From contig CAZRKC010000020.1 of NCBI GenBank assembly GCA_964600665.1, forward strand, positions 1 to 39,068: a stretch of 39,068 nucleotides of DNA. The letters are read 5' to 3'. The position numbers were made by a program, and so were the translations under genes. The stretch is from CAZRKC01 sp964600665. Its GTDB lineage: Bacteria > Bacillota > SLNR01. The notes under the pieces are model-generated. The model was not told the origin of the DNA and made no database searches. It saw nothing but the letters and a program-made list of their open reading frames with translations. How positions within the stretch are numbered: the stretch's first letter is position 1; each line of letters opens with the position of its first letter. Positions 15,481 to 24,080 of this stretch are shown here, piece by piece.

Positions 15481-15678
15481 TTACTCCCTTCCCAAGATAG
15501 ATTTGCATTGTCACTATTTCAGAAAAATCAGAAAATCGCAAGTGCAAGGAGTTCGAATTATCGCGAAAATGAAATCGTTTCATTATGCAATTGCTGCCAA
15601 AATAGTCGAAACTCTTGACGATTCAAGGGATAAAGTGTTTACTTAAGATAACAGAACTCAGGAGGGAGCGATATACCA
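15481..15678. promoter_or_regulatory. Divergent intergenic region with a perfect dyad
   Basis: Between the peroxiredoxin relic (minus) and the DUF3887 lipoprotein (plus). AATGAAA (15568-15574), TCG, TTTCATT (15578-15584) is a perfect seven-base dyad of the kind bound by dimeric repressors. A TTGACG at about 15616 could be a -35, but no good -10 follows it. AGGAGGG at 15660-15666 serves the lipoprotein. The operator reading is inference. Confidence 0.4.
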
Positions 15679-16098
15679 ATGCATAAGCAGTTTAGTGGAT
15701 GGATTTTGGTGATGATTTTGGTACTGGTGCTCAGTGGCTGTACCCCAAAGGATCCTCTTGACCAACCATTGGAAGGGTCATTCAGTGATTTGGCTAGCGC
15801 ATTTGTGGCAGAATTGGCGGCAGAGGATTTTGATGCAGCCTATGGGTATTTCAATAAGACCATGCGAGAGGCGATTTCCAAGGAGCAGTTGACGGATCTC
15901 TGGGGGGATTTGATCGACCAGGTGGGTGCGTATAAAGAGGAAGTGACGCAGGTCCAGACTGCGCAGGACGGGTTTGACATCATCATCGTCACGGCTCAGT
16001 TTGAAGTGACATATTTGGATATCCGGGTGGTATTTGACAGTGATCATCGGGTCGCCGGATTGTTCTTCCAGGCATCCAGTTACACCCCCGGTTCGTAA
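15679..16098 (+). CDS. DUF3887 lipoprotein
   Basis: 139 residues. A signal sequence ends in the lipobox LSGC (Cys about 21), so the mature protein is tethered to the outer face of the membrane. The remainder is one DUF3887 domain (ASAFVAELAAEDFDAAYGYF, MREAISKEQLTDLWGDL, later a YLDIRVVFD beta hairpin and VAGLFFQ), an NTF2-like fold found before hydrolases. It is about half identical by eye to the N-terminal domain of the next gene, so the two arose by duplication. AGGAGGG is 12 bases upstream, rather far. Function unknown; perhaps it binds the same ligand as the fused hydrolase, which starts 31 bases later. Confidence 0.8.
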   Translation: MHKQFSGWILVMILVLVLSGCTPKDPLDQPLEGSFSDLASAFVAELAAEDFDAAYGYFNKTMREAISKEQLTDLWGDLIDQVGAYKEEVTQVQTAQDGFDIIIVTAQFEVTYLDIRVVFDSDHRVAGLFFQASSYTPGS

Positions 16099-16129
16099 AA
16101 AGCTTTAAGTTTCGAGAGGAGTGGCCGGT

Positions 16130-17482
16130 ATGCGCAAATGGTTGGTGATTTGGCTTCTGGTATCCATCTTGGTGACAACCGCAGGCTGCAGTCTTTTTAG
16201 CCCGAAAGAGGAACCGTTGACGGGTGAATTGCCGGATTTAGCCAGTGCTTTTGTAGCAGACCTGGCTCATGAACGGTTTGATCAGGCGGTTACATATTTT
16301 GATACGGCCATGGGGAAGGCGATCAGTGAAAGCCAACTTCAGGAGATTTGGGGCCAGCTTCAAGGGCAACTGGGGCCTTTTGAAGCGGAAGTGGAGCAGC
16401 GACAGGAAACCCAGGACGCTTACCAGGTGATCTATGTCACGGTCCGGTTTGAAAAATCATATCTGGATGTTAAACTGGTCTTTAAGACCAACAAGCGAAT
16501 TGCCGGACTCTTTTTTGCCCAGTCTGACTATCTGTCCCGGTTCTATGAACCACCTGACTATGCGGATCCGTCTCTATTTACCGAAGAAACGGTTACGGTG
16601 GGGAGCGGTACCTGGGCATTACCGGGTACTTTGAGCATTCCCGTGGGTACCGGGCCCTTCCCGGTGGTGGTCCTGGTCCACGGGTCGGGACCCCATGACC
16701 GGGATGAGACCATCGGACCCAATAAACCATTCAAGGATTTGGCCTGGGGGTTGGCGTCCCGACAAGTTGCCGTGCTGCGTTACGAAAAACGGACAAAAGC
16801 CCATGGTGATAAAATGGGGCTTCTGGCCAATGTGATCACACCGAAAATCGAGACCGTGGATGATGCGGTGCTGGCCGTGGATCTGTTGAAAACCGATTCT
16901 CGCATCGACCCGACCCGGATCATCGTCATCGGCCATAGTCTGGGCGGTATGCTTGCCCCTCGGATTGCCACAGAAGGAACAGGGATTGCCGGATTGGTGT
17001 CTATGGCAGGGACGCCCCGGGGTCTGGAAGACCTGGTTTTAGAGCAGGTGAAGTATCTATCCGGACTGGATGGAACTGTCACCGTCGACGAGCAGGCACA
17101 GATTGATGCTCTCGCAGCACAGGTTCTTAAAGTGAAAACGGGACTCTCCAGCGGAACACCAGCCACAGAATTACCTTTGGGGATCCCGGCGGCTTACTGG
17201 CAGTATCTTCAAGCCTATGATGCCGGCCAGGAAGCCCGAAATGCCGGATTGCCCATGCTGATTCTCCAAGGAGAGCGGGATTACCAGGTGACCATGACGG
17301 ATTTTAATGCCTGGGCATCAGAATTGGCTCCATTATCCCGGGTGACTTATCGCTCATTCCCCGGATTGAATCATTTGTTTATGGCGGGGAGTGGGGCGCC
17401 TAATCCAGATGAATATATGGAACCGGCGAACATGAGTCTGCAAGTGATCGAATCCATTGCGGACTGGATCGGCACATTGTAG
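16130..17482 (+). CDS. Lipoprotein with DUF3887 domain fused to alpha/beta hydrolase
   Basis: 450 residues. Lipobox TTAGC (Cys about 20) anchors it outside the membrane. Residues about 30-135 are DUF3887; residues about 150-450 are an alpha/beta hydrolase of the dienelactone-hydrolase/prolyl-oligopeptidase-like kind: oxyanion region VVVLVHGSGPHDRDE, nucleophile serine in VIGHSLGGML, acid likely in LILQGERDYQV, and histidine in FPGLNHLF. It should be an esterase or small peptidase acting on an extracellular substrate. ATG 16130 is preferred over GTG 16121, since GAGAGGAG lies upstream at 16114-16121. Same operon as the preceding DUF3887 lipoprotein. Confidence 0.85.
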   Translation: MRKWLVIWLLVSILVTTAGCSLFSPKEEPLTGELPDLASAFVADLAHERFDQAVTYFDTAMGKAISESQLQEIWGQLQGQLGPFEAEVEQRQETQDAYQVIYVTVRFEKSYLDVKLVFKTNKRIAGLFFAQSDYLSRFYEPPDYADPSLFTEETVTVGSGTWALPGTLSIPVGTGPFPVVVLVHGSGPHDRDETIGPNKPFKDLAWGLASRQVAVLRYEKRTKAHGDKMGLLANVITPKIETVDDAVLAVDLLKTDSRIDPTRIIVIGHSLGGMLAPRIATEGTGIAGLVSMAGTPRGLEDLVLEQVKYLSGLDGTVTVDEQAQIDALAAQVLKVKTGLSSGTPATELPLGIPAAYWQYLQAYDAGQEARNAGLPMLILQGERDYQVTMTDFNAWASELAPLSRVTYRSFPGLNHLFMAGSGAPNPDEYMEPANMSLQVIESIADWIGTL

Positions 17483-17495
17483 GGGAGGCTGAGGC

Positions 17496-17972
17496 ATGCA
17501 TCAATCTGTCGCGACCATGTGGGCGGATTATCTGGCAACGATGGGAGAAACACCGGAAACAACAAATTTGACATATACCGCCTGGCATTTTGAGATCACA
17601 CCGGCGGGAGCAGACAAACTGGCAGCGTTGGTGCTGAAGGGGCAGAAACGTGGCACGGCATCGTGTTTGTGGGTGTACGACGCTGAAGGAGATCCCATCC
17701 CGCGACCCGGCGACCTGAGCATAATCACCAACTGGGAGGGAGTCGCCCAGGGCATCATTCAAGCGGAATGGGTGATGCTGGTTCCCTTTGCTGGTGTGAG
17801 TGTATCACTGGCACAACGGGAAGGAGAAGGGGATGGCAGTCTGAAATACTGGCAGGATGTGCACATTCCTTTTTTTGAAGCGGAATGCCGCCAGATCGGG
17901 CGTGTATTCACGCCGGACATGCCGGTGGTGTTTGAAGCATTCAATCTGATCTATCCAGTCAGAGCCGTATGA
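17496..17972 (+). CDS. ASCH domain protein
   Basis: 158 residues matching the ASCH family, a PUA-like beta-barrel thought to bind RNA; some members hydrolyse N4-acetylcytidine. Visible features are the N-terminal helix (MWADYLATMG), the strand AWHFEITPAGADKLAALVLKG with the G-x-K-R-G-T-A-S motif (GQKRGTAS), PRPGDLSIITNW with the conserved PGD, and the late FFEAECRQIGRVFTPDMPVVFEAFNLIYP ending that is common in the family. GGGGAGG at 17482-17488 is upstream; the gap to the hydrolase gene is only 13 bases, so they are likely co-transcribed. A terminator overlaps its stop. Confidence 0.88.
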   Translation: MHQSVATMWADYLATMGETPETTNLTYTAWHFEITPAGADKLAALVLKGQKRGTASCLWVYDAEGDPIPRPGDLSIITNWEGVAQGIIQAEWVMLVPFAGVSVSLAQREGEGDGSLKYWQDVHIPFFEAECRQIGRVFTPDMPVVFEAFNLIYPVRAV

Positions 17973-17988
17973 CAGCGGCTCTTTTTTT
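17961..17988 (+). terminator. Terminator after ASCH gene
   Basis: AGAGCCG (17961-17967) and CGGCTCT (17976-17982) with a T7 tail; the stem contains the ASCH stop codon. Confidence 0.9.
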
Positions 17989-18065
17989 GTTTAGTCTGCT
18001 GGATAGGAAGGGAGATGGCTGGAAAAGAGAGAAAAAGAAGATATGACCGCAAAGGGGGAATGGAC

Positions 18066-19709
18066 ATGAGCGTCTACCTGTATCACCGGTCCGCCGATAC
18101 TGTTATCCGCAACGCCCATATTCTGACTGTCGATGGGCAGAACGCTCAGGTGACAGCCGCGGCGATTAAAGATGGCCGTTTGATTATGACCGGACGTGAA
18201 GCACAGATGGAGCCGGTGATGGGGACCCACACCCGGATCATGGATATGGGTGGGCGTACTGTCATACCTGGCATCATTGACTCCCACAACCATGTGCATC
18301 CGGCAGGGGTTTTGCTGGATGGCGTGATGCTTTTCGGGGTGCAAACCATAGATGAATTGAAAGCCAAACTGGCACAAAAAGTACAGCAGACACCCCCTGG
18401 CGAATGGATCAAAGGAGGCGGCTGGATCGAAAGTCAGTTTACAGAATACCGGATGCCCACTCGATGGGATTTGGATGAGGTCGCACCAGATCATCCGGTG
18501 ATTCTGGATCGGCTTTTTGCCCGGTGTGTGGTCAACAGTAAAGCGCTGGCGCTAGCGGGAATTAACCGGATGACACCGGATCCAGCCCGGGGCACCATCG
18601 ACCGGGATCCTCAGACCGGCGAACCAACGGGGGTGTTGCGCAATGGCGCCTGGTCTTTGATTCATGGGGTCATGCCACAACCATCATTGGAAGCTGAGAT
18701 TCAGCGGACGGAATACTATCTGACTTTAGCAATGAACGAATATATCAAGTACGGGATCACCAGCATCATCGATCCCGGAATTGATGTCACCACCATGCGG
18801 GCTTATCGGAAGCTGCATAAAGCAAAAGCCCTTCCCATTCGCATTGACATGATGCCGGAGTGCTACGGGATGCAAGGATACGGTACCGAAGAGGTGGATG
18901 GAATTCTTCAATATATCGGGATCGACAGTGGTTTTGGCGATGAGTGGTTGAGTGTAGGAGCTTTGAAAATGGCCATCGACGGTGGTGTCGGCAGCAAAAC
19001 CGCCATGATGTATGACCCGTGGATCGATGGGACGATCAGCAAAGGCAATCCCCGGTTTAAGGCGGATGTAATGCAGGATCTCTTCAATCGGGCCCATCGC
19101 CGTGGCTGGTCTGTGGGGATCCATACTTGCGGGGATGAAGCACAGGATATTGCGGTGGATGGTTTTGTTGCAGCTCAGCGGGCATTCCCCCGGGATGATG
19201 TGCGCCATAATATTGTGCATGGTTATTTACCGACGCCACGAGCACTGGCGTTGATGCAGGCGTATCGCATTGCGGTGTCACTGCAGCCGGGATTTATGTA
19301 TGTGGAAGGCGATATCTATTTTGATGTTCTTGACCAGCAACGGATCGACCATTTCAAACCATTGCGGAGTTACCTGGATCATGGCATCATGGTGGCGGCC
19401 AATTCCGATATGACCTCCGCCCACTATGACCCGTTCATCGGTATGTATGCTGCAGTTGCCCGCCGGACCAGTCAGGGCAGAAGTCTGGGAGACCGGGAGA
19501 AAATCAGCCGGCAGGACATGTTGCGCATGTTTACCATTAACGGTGCCTGGCTGGCAGGTAAAGAAGACCTGACGGGGTCCATTGAGCCGGGGAAAGTCGC
19601 AGACTTGTGTGTGCTTTCTCAGGATATCATGACATGCCCCGAAGATGATATCCTGAAGACGCAAGTGGAGATGACCATGGTGAACGGCCGGATCGTGTAT
19701 GAGAAATAG
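18066..19709 (+). CDS. YtcJ-like metal-dependent amidohydrolase
   Basis: 547 residues of the amidohydrolase_3 family (TIM barrel with a composite beta-sandwich). The first metal motif is in IDSHNHVHPAG (about 75-85); then come IHTCGDEAQDIAVDGF (metal histidine), HNIVHGYLP, and NSDMTSAHYDPFIGMYAAVAR with the conserved aspartate. The end, TGSIEPGKVADLCVLSQD...VNGRIVYE, is typical. Relatives hydrolyse imides, formamides or cyclic amides; the substrate cannot be stated. ATG 18066 is chosen because AAAGGGGG (18051-18058) lies seven bases upstream; ATG 18060 and 18015 are possible but poorly spaced. It has no obvious partner gene, since a terminator precedes it. Confidence 0.9.
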   Translation: MSVYLYHRSADTVIRNAHILTVDGQNAQVTAAAIKDGRLIMTGREAQMEPVMGTHTRIMDMGGRTVIPGIIDSHNHVHPAGVLLDGVMLFGVQTIDELKAKLAQKVQQTPPGEWIKGGGWIESQFTEYRMPTRWDLDEVAPDHPVILDRLFARCVVNSKALALAGINRMTPDPARGTIDRDPQTGEPTGVLRNGAWSLIHGVMPQPSLEAEIQRTEYYLTLAMNEYIKYGITSIIDPGIDVTTMRAYRKLHKAKALPIRIDMMPECYGMQGYGTEEVDGILQYIGIDSGFGDEWLSVGALKMAIDGGVGSKTAMMYDPWIDGTISKGNPRFKADVMQDLFNRAHRRGWSVGIHTCGDEAQDIAVDGFVAAQRAFPRDDVRHNIVHGYLPTPRALALMQAYRIAVSLQPGFMYVEGDIYFDVLDQQRIDHFKPLRSYLDHGIMVAANSDMTSAHYDPFIGMYAAVARRTSQGRSLGDREKISRQDMLRMFTINGAWLAGKEDLTGSIEPGKVADLCVLSQDIMTCPEDDILKTQVEMTMVNGRIVYEK

Positions 19710-19768
19710 GCAGGATGGAAGTTGGGATCGGTTTTGATCTATACAGGTGTCTTTTCATTACAGAGGCA

Positions 19769-19777
19769 TGATATAAT
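19769..19777 (+). promoter_or_regulatory. Extended -10 promoter of the CotH gene
   Basis: TGATATAAT (TGn plus a perfect TATAAT at 19772-19777) without a clear -35. GAGGAGAT follows at 19793-19800, six or seven bases before the ATG. Confidence 0.6.
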
Positions 19778-19805
19778 ACTGGCGAGGCATACGAGGAGAT
19801 ATCAG

Positions 19806-21872
19806 ATGAAATACCCATTAAGGGGAGATAATGCAAAATTCCTTATCATTGTGTTCATGATTTTTATGTTTACTGGTATGAGTGTGCCATCGCTGTATGC
19901 CGAAGAGGCGACACCAGAACCAATCATGTCTCGCTTATCGGGGGTTTATACCAGTACGTTTTCTTTATCCATTGAGACTGTTTCCGAAGCTAGGATATAT
20001 TTTACTTTGGATGGGACAGAGCCTAATGAAGAATCTACTCTTTATCAAGGACCAATAGAAATAAAAACGGGATCTCCAACTGGGATTGCATATATCCCAA
20101 CCACAGGGAGTAATTCTGGGTCGAAGTGGAAACCGCCTCATTCAGTCCCTTTCAGTGGTTTGGTGGTTCGTGCCCGGGCATATATGCAAGATGCAGCTCC
20201 AAGTGAAACGGTTACTCGGACTTATTTTTTGATTCCCAATCATACGGCTAGCCGTAAGCTGCCAATTATTTCACTTGTGACGGAGCCTGATGGCATGTTC
20301 TCTGCCGAAGATGGGATTTATGTGCCAGGAATACGCTATAATCCTGATTCTTTAGCAGAAGGCCAATTTGGGTTGCATCAAGCAAACTATATGGAGAGGG
20401 GTATGATGTGGGAAAGGGAGGCGTTTTTGGAGTTTTTCGAACCCGGTCTTCCTGCTTCATTATCTCAGAACGTTGGTATCCGAATTCACGGATCATGGAG
20501 TAGAGGATTCCCCTTGAAAAGCCTTCGGATCTATGCACGTTCTGAGTATGGAGATGGGACTTTTAATCATACTTTGTTTGGAATTGAAGGATCTGACATA
20601 TATAAACGATTTCTTCTGCGCAGTGGTGGACAGGATTATTCAGGTTCATTAATCAGAGATGGTTTGAGTCAGTTGTTGGTTCGTGATCTTCATGTCTTCA
20701 GTCAGGGATATCGGCCATGTTTGCTTTTCATTAATGGCGTATTTTGGGGGATTCATGGTATACAAGAGTATTATAGTGCGCCATATTTTGAACAACATGC
20801 ACAGATTCCTGAAGAACAACTGGTGCTATTGGAAAACAATGGAGTGATGAAAGCAGGACAGCCGTCAGACATAGTTTTATGGAGAAATTTCATGAGCTTT
20901 GTAAGATTGGGTGACTTTCAACGACCAGAGCAATATGAAAAGATTCAAACCATGATGGACATTGATAATTTTATTGATGTATGGCTCATTTCGATTATTA
21001 CGGGGAACAAAGATTGGCCTGGTAATAATGTGCAATATTTTAGAATACGCGAGCCAATGAATAATGGTAATCCCATGGTGGACGGTAGGTGGCGATGGGT
21101 CATCAATGATTTGGATGCTGGGTTTAGATCATGGGATCATCTTACTTGGAGCCAGGGATTGGCTAGGGAGGATCAATATCCGCATCCGGAATTCAGCACT
21201 GTTTTATTCCGTAAGCTGATGGAGAATGGAGATTTTCGAGAGCAACTTCTTTTACGGCTTGATTTTTTGCTTAATACAACTTTTCGAACTGATAGGATAT
21301 TGATTCAATTGGACGAGCTTTATGATCTGCTGAAACCGTGGATATCAGCTCATATTGAGCGTTGGGGTTATCCTTTGAGCCTGCAAAAATGGGAAAATGA
21401 AATTGAAATCATTCGCCGTTTTGCACAAGAGCGTGAGAGCCATGTTCGGCGGGAAATTGAATCTTACCTGAAGTTGCCAGAGTCGCTTAGCATCACATTT
21501 CATGGTCCTTCAGGATCTTCAGTGCAAATAAACGGGATCTCATTATCGAATTCAAACCCAGAGGCACGGTTTTTTTATGGATCACAAATTACCATTGATT
21601 CTGTATCACCAAAAAACTATGTGGTTTTAGATTGGGGAAGTCCGTCACTTAACGATCTCATGATGCAAGGGAAACCGTTTATGTTGACAGAAAATCTCCA
21701 AATTCGCCCTGCGATTCAATTGACCACTGCCGGGTACATAGCACGCTATTCAAGATTAATTGCTTTCATTGCAACAGTTATAACGATAGTGGTTTTTGTT
21801 TTGGCTTATCGCTACAAAAAAAAGGTATTTAGTCACTTCATATCTCACCATCAGGATATCGTAAAAGATTAG
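19806..21872 (+). CDS. CotH-family kinase-like surface protein
   Basis: 688 residues. An N-terminal signal peptide is followed by a CHB_HEX_C-type module (ARIYFTLDGTEPNEES, about 50-70) that often precedes CotH in Clostridia. The CotH domain spans about 145-480: LPIISLVTEPDGMF, IRIHGSWSRGFPLKSLRIYAR, FLLRSGGQDYSGSLIRDGL, the INGVFWGIHGIQEYYS segment, VWLISIITGNKDWPGNN and the metal-binding RWRWVINDLDAGF. CotH in B. subtilis is an atypical spore-coat protein kinase. Unlike spore CotH, this one has a C-terminal membrane helix (LIAFIATVITIVVFVLAYRY) and is probably displayed outside the membrane. The coding sequence is clearly AT-richer than its neighbours, which suggests acquisition. Confidence 0.88.
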   Translation: MKYPLRGDNAKFLIIVFMIFMFTGMSVPSLYAEEATPEPIMSRLSGVYTSTFSLSIETVSEARIYFTLDGTEPNEESTLYQGPIEIKTGSPTGIAYIPTTGSNSGSKWKPPHSVPFSGLVVRARAYMQDAAPSETVTRTYFLIPNHTASRKLPIISLVTEPDGMFSAEDGIYVPGIRYNPDSLAEGQFGLHQANYMERGMMWEREAFLEFFEPGLPASLSQNVGIRIHGSWSRGFPLKSLRIYARSEYGDGTFNHTLFGIEGSDIYKRFLLRSGGQDYSGSLIRDGLSQLLVRDLHVFSQGYRPCLLFINGVFWGIHGIQEYYSAPYFEQHAQIPEEQLVLLENNGVMKAGQPSDIVLWRNFMSFVRLGDFQRPEQYEKIQTMMDIDNFIDVWLISIITGNKDWPGNNVQYFRIREPMNNGNPMVDGRWRWVINDLDAGFRSWDHLTWSQGLAREDQYPHPEFSTVLFRKLMENGDFREQLLLRLDFLLNTTFRTDRILIQLDELYDLLKPWISAHIERWGYPLSLQKWENEIEIIRRFAQERESHVRREIESYLKLPESLSITFHGPSGSSVQINGISLSNSNPEARFFYGSQITIDSVSPKNYVVLDWGSPSLNDLMMQGKPFMLTENLQIRPAIQLTTAGYIARYSRLIAFIATVITIVVFVLAYRYKKKVFSHFISHHQDIVKD

Positions 21873-21899
21873 GACTTGGGAAGGTTCGAAGGAGGATGT

Positions 21900-24080
21900 A
21901 TGGAAACTATCTGCGGGGTTGTGGAACATATCACCTACCGAAATGAGGAAAACGGGTTTACGGTGCTGAAAGTGAAGGTTCGGGAATACACCGATCTTGT
22001 CACAGCCGTGGGCAGTCTGGCGACTGTCAACCTGGGCACGATCCTGACACTGACGGGAGAATGGAAGATGGATTCCCGCTATGGCAGGCAATTACAGGTG
22101 GACCGCTATACCGAAGAGCTGCCGGCCCATGAAGGGGATATGGAAAAGTATCTGGGTAGCGGGTTGATCCGCGGCATCGGACCGGTGAATGCGGCCCGGT
22201 TGGTGAGATATTTCGGAGTGGATACCTTTCGGGTAATCGAGGAAACCCCGGATCGTTTAGAGCAGGTCCCGGGAATCGGACCTAAACGGGTGCAGATGAT
22301 CTGTGATGCCTGGCAGGAGCACAAAGCGGTGAAGCATGTGATGATGTTTCTGCAAAACTACGGTGTTTCCGTGAGTTTTGGGGTGCGGATCTATAAAGTA
22401 TACGGGAGTAACAGTATTTCGTTGATTCAGGAGAATCCCTATCGCCTTGCCGATGATATCTGGGGAATCGGCTTCAAAACTGCTGACCGGATCGCCCGGA
22501 GTATGGGATATGATGACCGTGCATACGCACGTCTGCGGGCAGGTGTAATTCATACCCTGAATGATGCAGCGGGTGATGGCCACTGCTATTTACCACGGGA
22601 AGAGCTGATCGATATGGCTGCCCAGATCCTTGAAGTGGATCAGGATGAGGTGGCACCTGTTTTACCCCGGATGGAAGCCGAAGAAAGCATCCACATTGAA
22701 ACCGATGGAGCTGTGTATGTTCCAACTGCTTTTTTCAGTGAATCCGGTGTGGCCAGACGCATCCACGAGATTCGAACGGCGCCTTGGCAAAGCCGGATTC
22801 TGGATGTGGAAGGGACCATTGGGGATGTGGAAAAAGAGTATGCTGTCGTCTATGATCCGGTGCAAAAAGATGCGATCCGTTTGGCGGCAGAATCAAAATT
22901 CATGATCCTGACCGGCGGTCCCGGCACGGGGAAAACCACAACAGTGTTGGGGATCATGCGGGTATTGGAGAAAATGGGGGCCCGGATTTTACTGGCAGCT
23001 CCCACCGGCCGCGCTGCCAAACGCTTGGCTGAAGCCACCGGGAAAGAAGCCAGGACGATTCACCGGCTGTTGGAATTTAAGCCGCCCCAGGGGTATCAAC
23101 GTCATGAGCATAATCAGCTAGAAGGAAATGTCTTGATCATAGACGAAGCCTCCATGATCGATATTTATCTGATGTACAGTCTTTTGAAAGCGGTACCGGA
23201 CGCCAGTGTCGTGATTATGGTGGGAGATGTGGACCAGCTCCCTTCGGTGGGGGCGGGCAATGTCTTGCGGGACATGATCGACTCTGCCACCGTACCCGTG
23301 GTCCGCCTGACCCGGATCTTCCGGCAGGCCGCCGGCAGCATGATCATCCGTAATGCCCATCGCATCAATCAGGGGGATTTTCCCATGTTGAAGAATCCCC
23401 CGGATGCCGATTTCTTTTTCATTGAAGAAAGCGACCCGGAGAAATTACGGGATTTGATCGTGGATCTTTGCCGGGAGCGGATTCCGCGACGGTATGCGCA
23501 TCTGAAACCGACGGATATCCAGGTGATCAGCCCGATGATTCGGGGGACTGTGGGTGTGCAGCATCTGAATGAAGTGTTACAGGCTGCATTGAACCCAAAC
23601 CCGCCGGTGATCCGGTTCGGGGGCATGCAACTGAAAGTGGGAGACAAAGTGATGCAGATCCGTAACAATTACGACAAAGATGTGTTCAACGGGGATATCG
23701 GTCTGGTGCAGACCGCAGACGACGAACGTATGACGGTTTGGTTTGAAGACCGGGAAGTCCCGTATGAACGATCAGAGTTGGATGAAATCGTGCTGGCATA
23801 TGCTGCCACCGTGCATAAAAGTCAGGGAAGCGAGTATCCCGTGGTGATCGCACCCCTGGTGACGCAGCACTACATGATGCTGCAGCGGAATCTGTTATAT
23901 ACCTGTATCACCCGGGCAAAGCAATTGATGGTGCTGATCGGGACCCGGCAAGCGGTGGCCATCGCCGTACGAAATAACCGGGTGGCCAAGCGTAACACGC
24001 GACTGGCGATGCGGATGAAGGCGTTTTCATTGACGCAGGACTGGGGGAACGAAGATAAAGGGGGCGGTCATCATGGATAA
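21900..24080 (+). CDS. recD2: RecD2-type 5'-3' DNA helicase
   Basis: 726 residues, the usual RecD2 length. It is the RecBC-independent helicase of Gram-positive bacteria, involved in replication-fork and mismatch-repair functions. The N-terminus (GVVEHITYRNEENGFTVLKV) is an OB-like domain; a helix-hairpin-helix follows (LEQVPGIGPKRVQMI). Walker A is GGPGTGKT (motif I, about residue 340), LIIDEASMIDI is motif II, GDVDQLPSVGAGNVL is motif III, and YAATVHKSQGSEYPVVI is in the C-terminal SH3/UvrD_C_2 region. ATG 21900 follows GAAGGAGGAT. The last eight bases overlap the next gene, implying translational coupling with a signalling protein, which is an unusual pairing. Confidence 0.94.
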   Translation: METICGVVEHITYRNEENGFTVLKVKVREYTDLVTAVGSLATVNLGTILTLTGEWKMDSRYGRQLQVDRYTEELPAHEGDMEKYLGSGLIRGIGPVNAARLVRYFGVDTFRVIEETPDRLEQVPGIGPKRVQMICDAWQEHKAVKHVMMFLQNYGVSVSFGVRIYKVYGSNSISLIQENPYRLADDIWGIGFKTADRIARSMGYDDRAYARLRAGVIHTLNDAAGDGHCYLPREELIDMAAQILEVDQDEVAPVLPRMEAEESIHIETDGAVYVPTAFFSESGVARRIHEIRTAPWQSRILDVEGTIGDVEKEYAVVYDPVQKDAIRLAAESKFMILTGGPGTGKTTTVLGIMRVLEKMGARILLAAPTGRAAKRLAEATGKEARTIHRLLEFKPPQGYQRHEHNQLEGNVLIIDEASMIDIYLMYSLLKAVPDASVVIMVGDVDQLPSVGAGNVLRDMIDSATVPVVRLTRIFRQAAGSMIIRNAHRINQGDFPMLKNPPDADFFFIEESDPEKLRDLIVDLCRERIPRRYAHLKPTDIQVISPMIRGTVGVQHLNEVLQAALNPNPPVIRFGGMQLKVGDKVMQIRNNYDKDVFNGDIGLVQTADDERMTVWFEDREVPYERSELDEIVLAYAATVHKSQGSEYPVVIAPLVTQHYMMLQRNLLYTCITRAKQLMVLIGTRQAVAIAVRNNRVAKRNTRLAMRMKAFSLTQDWGNEDKGGGHHG

